Below are positions 60,966 through 64,000 of a DNA stretch of 64,000 nt, piece after piece (positions within the stretch are counted from its first letter, which is position 1; each line of letters starts with the position of its first letter). Under the pieces are notes generated by a model. It had not been told where the DNA came from and did no database searches. It was given only the letters and a program-made list of their open reading frames with translations. The stretch lies in the NCBI RefSeq assembly GCF_037203705.1, contig NZ_JBBCAT010000006.1, forward strand, positions 206,342-270,341, given 5' to 3'. The translations under genes and the position numbers were made by a program. This stretch comes from Prosthecomicrobium sp. N25 (GTDB taxonomy: Bacteria; Pseudomonadota; Alphaproteobacteria; Rhizobiales; Ancalomicrobiaceae).

Positions 60966-62201
60966 ATGACCGAAGCGACAGCCGCCGAACTCGACCTCGT
61001 CAAGGCGCATGCCCGTGCCGAACGGGGGCGGCGGCGGGGCGCCTTCCTGCTGGTCGCGCCGCTGCTCGTCTTCCTGGTCTTCACCTTTCTGGTGCCGATC
61101 GGGGACATGCTGAGGCGGTCCTTCCTCGACGGCGACGTGGCGTCGGTCTGGCCGCGGACCGTGGCCGTGACCCGCGCTTGGGACGGCGGCGGCGAACCGC
61201 CCGCCCTCCTCTGGCCGGCGCTGGCGGCCGACATCAAGGCCTCGGCGGCGGCCGACACGGTGGCGGTCGCGGCCCGGCGGGTGAACTATGCGGTCGACGG
61301 CGGACGGACCCTGGTCATGAAGACGGCGCGACAGATCGGCAGGATCGAGGCGCCGCCGAACGGAGACTGGCGGACCGTCTTCGCCCAGATCGATCCGGCC
61401 TGGATACGGCCCGAGACGACGAGGGCCTTGCGGCGCGCCTCGGGCCCGGTCACCGACTTCTACCTCCTGTCGGCGCTCGACCTGCGCAAGACCGAAACCG
61501 GTGCGATCGTCTCCGCGCCCGAACGGGACCGGATCTACCGCACGATCCTGCAGCGGACCTTCTCGGTCGCAGGGCTCGTCACCCTGCTCACCCTGCTGAT
61601 CGGCTACCCCTACGCCTACCTGATGACGCGGGCGGGCCGGCGCGTCGCGGCGCTGATGACCGTGTTTGTGCTCTTGCCGTTCTGGACCTCGCTCCTCGTG
61701 CGGACCGCGGCCTGGATCGTCCTGCTGCAGGATCAGGGCATCCTGAACAACATCATGCTGGCCCTGGGCATCGTCGACCAGCCGCTGCGCCTGATCTTCA
61801 ACCGGGTCGGCGTCGTCGTCGCGATGACGCACGTGCTCCTGCCCTTCATGGTGCTGCCGCTCGCGGCGGTGATGCGCGGCATACGTCCCGAGACGGTGCG
61901 CGCCGCCCGCTCGCTGGGCGCCACGCCCGCGACTGCCTTCCGCCGCATCTATTTCCCGCAGACGCTTCCCGGGGTCGCCGCCGGCGCTCTCCTCGTGTTC
62001 ATTTCGGCCATCGGCTACTACATCACGCCCGCGCTGGTCGGCGGCGCCGACGACCAGATGATCTCCTGGTTCATCGCCTTCTTCGTCAACGACACCATCA
62101 ACTGGGGTCTCGCCGCGGCGCTCGGTGTCGTTCTGCTCGGCTGTACCGCCGTCCTGTCGATCCTCTATGCCAGGATCGCCGGCGGCCGCCGCCTCGCCTG
62201 A
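60966..62201 (+). CDS. Polyamine-type ABC transporter permease (PotB type)
   Basis: A 411-residue permease with the first helix near residues 24-46 and the remaining five helices from about residue 195. Between them lies a periplasmic insert of about 140 residues, rich in charged residues, longer than in PotB. The EAA-type motif is RAARSLGATPATAFRRIYFP near residue 317. The insert is seen in some proteobacterial PotB relatives, so it may be a normal variant. It pairs with the next permease, whose ATG is 10 bases after its stop. Confidence 0.93.
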   Translation: MTEATAAELDLVKAHARAERGRRRGAFLLVAPLLVFLVFTFLVPIGDMLRRSFLDGDVASVWPRTVAVTRAWDGGGEPPALLWPALAADIKASAAADTVAVAARRVNYAVDGGRTLVMKTARQIGRIEAPPNGDWRTVFAQIDPAWIRPETTRALRRASGPVTDFYLLSALDLRKTETGAIVSAPERDRIYRTILQRTFSVAGLVTLLTLLIGYPYAYLMTRAGRRVAALMTVFVLLPFWTSLLVRTAAWIVLLQDQGILNNIMLALGIVDQPLRLIFNRVGVVVAMTHVLLPFMVLPLAAVMRGIRPETVRAARSLGATPATAFRRIYFPQTLPGVAAGALLVFISAIGYYITPALVGGADDQMISWFIAFFVNDTINWGLAAALGVVLLGCTAVLSILYARIAGGRRLA

Positions 62202-62211
62202 GGAGACCGAC

Positions 62212-63051
62212 ATGCCGCAACCGACCATGCCCCTGACGCCGCTCGAGCGGATCTCCTCCCTGCTGCTGGCCGCCGTCGCGGTGCTGACCGGCATCTTTCT
62301 GATCGCGCCCATCCTGGCCATCGTGCCGCTCGGGTTCTCGGACGGCGAGTTCCTGGTCTACCCGATCCGCGCCTTCTCGCTGAAGTGGATGGAGGCCTTC
62401 TTCGCATCGGAGAAGTGGTCGCTCGCCGTGAAGAACTCCTTCGCGATCGGCGCCGCCTCGGCCGTGATCGCGGCCGTGCTCGGCACCGCGGCGGCGGTCG
62501 GGCTCGCGCGCAGCGACTTCCCCGGCAAGAAGGTCGTCACGGCGCTGCTGCTGTCGCCCCTCGTCGTCCCGGTCGTGATCTACGCGGTCGGGCTCTACTT
62601 CTTCTTCGCCCCCCTCGGGCTGACGCAGACCTACACCGGCATCGTGCTGGCCCACGCCGCGCTGGGGAGCCCCTTCGTGGTGGTCACCGTCGGCGCGTCG
62701 CTCGCGGGCTTCGATCACAACCTCATGCGCGCCGCCGCATCGCTCGGGGCTCCCCCCTTGCTCGCCTTCCGGCGCGTGATGCTGCCGCTCGTGTTGCCCG
62801 GCGTCGTCACCGGGACCCTCTTCGCCTTCGCGGCCTCCTTCGACGAGGTGGTCACCGTCCTGTTCCTCGCCGCGCCCCAGCAGCGGACGATCCCGCGCGA
62901 GATGTTCTCCGGCCTGCGCGAAAGCCTCTCCCCGATGATCGCCGCCGCCTCGATCGTCATGATGGTCGCGGCCCTCCTGCTCCTGGTGGCGGTCGAACTC
63001 CTGAAGCGCCGGACCGAACGGATGCAGGCGGGCCGAAAGGACGCGGCCTGA
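62212..63051 (+). CDS. Polyamine-type ABC transporter permease (PotC type)
   Basis: A 279-residue six-helix permease. The EAA-type motif is RAAASLGAPPLLAFRRVMLP near residue 174, followed by VTGTLFAFAASFDEVVTVLF, typical of PotC. GGAGA six bases before the ATG supports this start (MPQPTMPLTP) over upstream codons. It is the last gene of the operon. Confidence 0.94.
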   Translation: MPQPTMPLTPLERISSLLLAAVAVLTGIFLIAPILAIVPLGFSDGEFLVYPIRAFSLKWMEAFFASEKWSLAVKNSFAIGAASAVIAAVLGTAAAVGLARSDFPGKKVVTALLLSPLVVPVVIYAVGLYFFFAPLGLTQTYTGIVLAHAALGSPFVVVTVGASLAGFDHNLMRAAASLGAPPLLAFRRVMLPLVLPGVVTGTLFAFAASFDEVVTVLFLAAPQQRTIPREMFSGLRESLSPMIAAASIVMMVAALLLLVAVELLKRRTERMQAGRKDAA

Positions 63052-63194
63052 CCGGCACCGGCCGGTCATCACGGCTCCGCAGGCCTTGGTGTGGACCGGA
63101 CCGGCAAATCTGCGGCCACGTGGCAACGCAGTGAAGTTCGGCACGAGATCAGGCCGGGCGTCCCTCAAGCCTGACGGTCGGGGCGACCGCGCGG

Positions 63195-63815
63195 GCCACA
63201 TACAGGTACGACGCCTTCGAGCGGCTGGTCGTGCGCTCGCTCACCAACGGCACGCCGAACGGAACCACGCACTCCATCTACGACACGCGCGACCGCCCGA
63301 TCGCCGAGACCAACGGGGCCGGCGTCACGCTCCGGGAATATATCTGGCTCGACGACCTGCCCGTCGCGGTCGACGGCGCGAACCTGGCCACGCCGACGCT
63401 CCTGCACGTCCACAACGACCACGTCGGCCGCCCCTTCATGATGACCGACGCCGCCCAGGCGGTCGTCTGGCGGGCGGTCTACGAATCCTTCGGCAAGGTC
63501 CATTCGATCACCGGCAGCGCCACCCTCGACGCCCGCTTCCCCGGCCAGTGGTTCCAGCTCGAGGCGGGCCTCCATTACAACTGGCACCGCCACTACGACC
63601 CGACCCTCGGGCGGTATGCCCAACCCGACCCGCTCGGCCTCGCCGCGCTCCGGGCAGACGGCTCGAGCCTTTACGGCTATGCTCGCCAGAGCCCGCAGAT
63701 ATGGGTCGATCCGGAGGGAGGTTCCGTCCCGCCCGGACCCACGCCGCCAATGGAAGACTGGCTCCAGGACCGGTTTCACGGAAACGACTACTCCGTATGG
63801 TCCTGCACTTTGTGA
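63195..63815 (+). pseudogene. 5'-truncated RHS repeat-associated core protein fragment
   Basis: The frame encodes an RHS/YD repeat start (ATYRYDAFERLVVRS), then RHS core features: YIWLDDLPVAV, VHNDHVGRPFMMTDA, LHYNWHRHYDPTLGRYAQPD and GLAALRADGSSLYGY. A short tail of about 30 residues follows the DPEG end of the core. Full RHS proteins exceed 1000 residues, and the frame opens only about 20 codons before 63195 after a stop, with no ATG start. A GTG at 63231 is the only possible start. It is most likely the detached 3' end of an RHS gene with a short or decayed tip. Confidence 0.82.
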
Positions 63816-63881
63816 GAGATCGAGCTCATTGGTGAATAGGCGGGGAGCACGTCACGCCCATCCGGCGGAAGCTCGCGGACC

Positions 63882-63916
63882 AAAAAAAACACCCCGAACC
63901 TGATGGTCCGGGGCGT
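63882..63916 (-). terminator. Rho-independent terminator of tRNA-fMet
   Basis: On the minus strand a nine-bp stem (CCCCGGACC / GGTTCGGGG with one G-T pair) with an ATCA loop is followed by TGTTTTTTTT. It is 11 bases beyond the tRNA's CCA end. Confidence 0.92.
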
Positions 63917-63926
63917 CAGATCAAGG

Positions 63927-64000
<74 letters not shown>

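Overview
The window looks like a chromosomal segment of a GC-rich alphaproteobacterium, most likely in the order Hyphomicrobiales (Rhizobiales). The evidence is the very high GC content by eye, the gene repertoire (a methylsuccinyl-CoA dehydrogenase with the long N-terminal extension, several solute-transport operons of ABC and TRAP type, a globin-PilZ chemoreceptor, an alphaproteobacterial initiator tRNA) and dense operons with many 4-base ATGA/GTGA overlaps. The genus cannot be fixed from the sequence alone. No phage, insertion sequence or CRISPR array was recognised.

Layout. 1-4.8 kb (minus strand): start of etfB, rhomboid protease, cobalamin adenosyltransferase, a small membrane protein, a short-chain dehydrogenase and mcd, a set that fits the ethylmalonyl-CoA pathway (Mcd passes electrons to ETF; the adenosyltransferase feeds the B12 mutases). 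4.9-15.9 kb: a carbohydrate operon (substrate-binding protein, two permeases, ATPase, two sugar isomerase/epimerase-like TIM barrels, two Gfo/Idh oxidoreductases, a DMT transporter) facing a divergent LacI regulator across an operator. 16.0-20.7 kb (plus): a two-subunit molybdenum hydroxylase fused in one operon with SoxX, a SoxY-like carrier with a non-standard C-terminal arm, SoxZ and SoxA, but no SoxB or SoxCD. 20.7-25.8 kb (minus): a PAS-GGDEF-EAL protein and a globin-MCP-PilZ receptor. 26.1-29.6 kb (plus): pyruvate kinase, then a minimal exosortase locus (protease, EpsI-like partner, one 75-residue substrate). 29.9-33.6 kb: a GntR regulator and a divergent PEP carboxylase.

tRNA-Ser(CGA) at 34.1 kb is followed by a gene-poor stretch with one DUF5995-like gene and about 1.1 kb with no recognisable gene. 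36.7-46.0 kb (minus) is a nine-gene operon: dipeptide-type ABC transporter, C45 acyltransferase/amidohydrolase, sigma-54 activator, AtuA-like protein and DUF4387. It begins at a good sigma-54 promoter with two upstream palindromes, so the operon appears to carry its own activator. 46.4-48.4 kb: an acyl-CoA dehydrogenase-like flavoprotein divergent from an HxlR regulator. 48.4-54.8 kb (minus): LacI regulator, AGE epimerase, beta-hydroxyacid dehydrogenase and TRAP transporter in one operon, with a perfect palindromic operator upstream of the regulator. 55.2 kb: a Gly/Tyr/His-rich secreted protein. 55.8-63.1 kb: gabT-like aminotransferase and divergent LysR regulator around a T-N11-A palindrome, then a polyamine-type ABC operon. 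The window closes with a 5'-truncated RHS fragment and tRNA-fMet.

The two most interesting units are the molybdenum hydroxylase/Sox hybrid operon and the sigma-54-controlled transporter/acyltransferase/AtuA operon; the compact exosortase locus is third.
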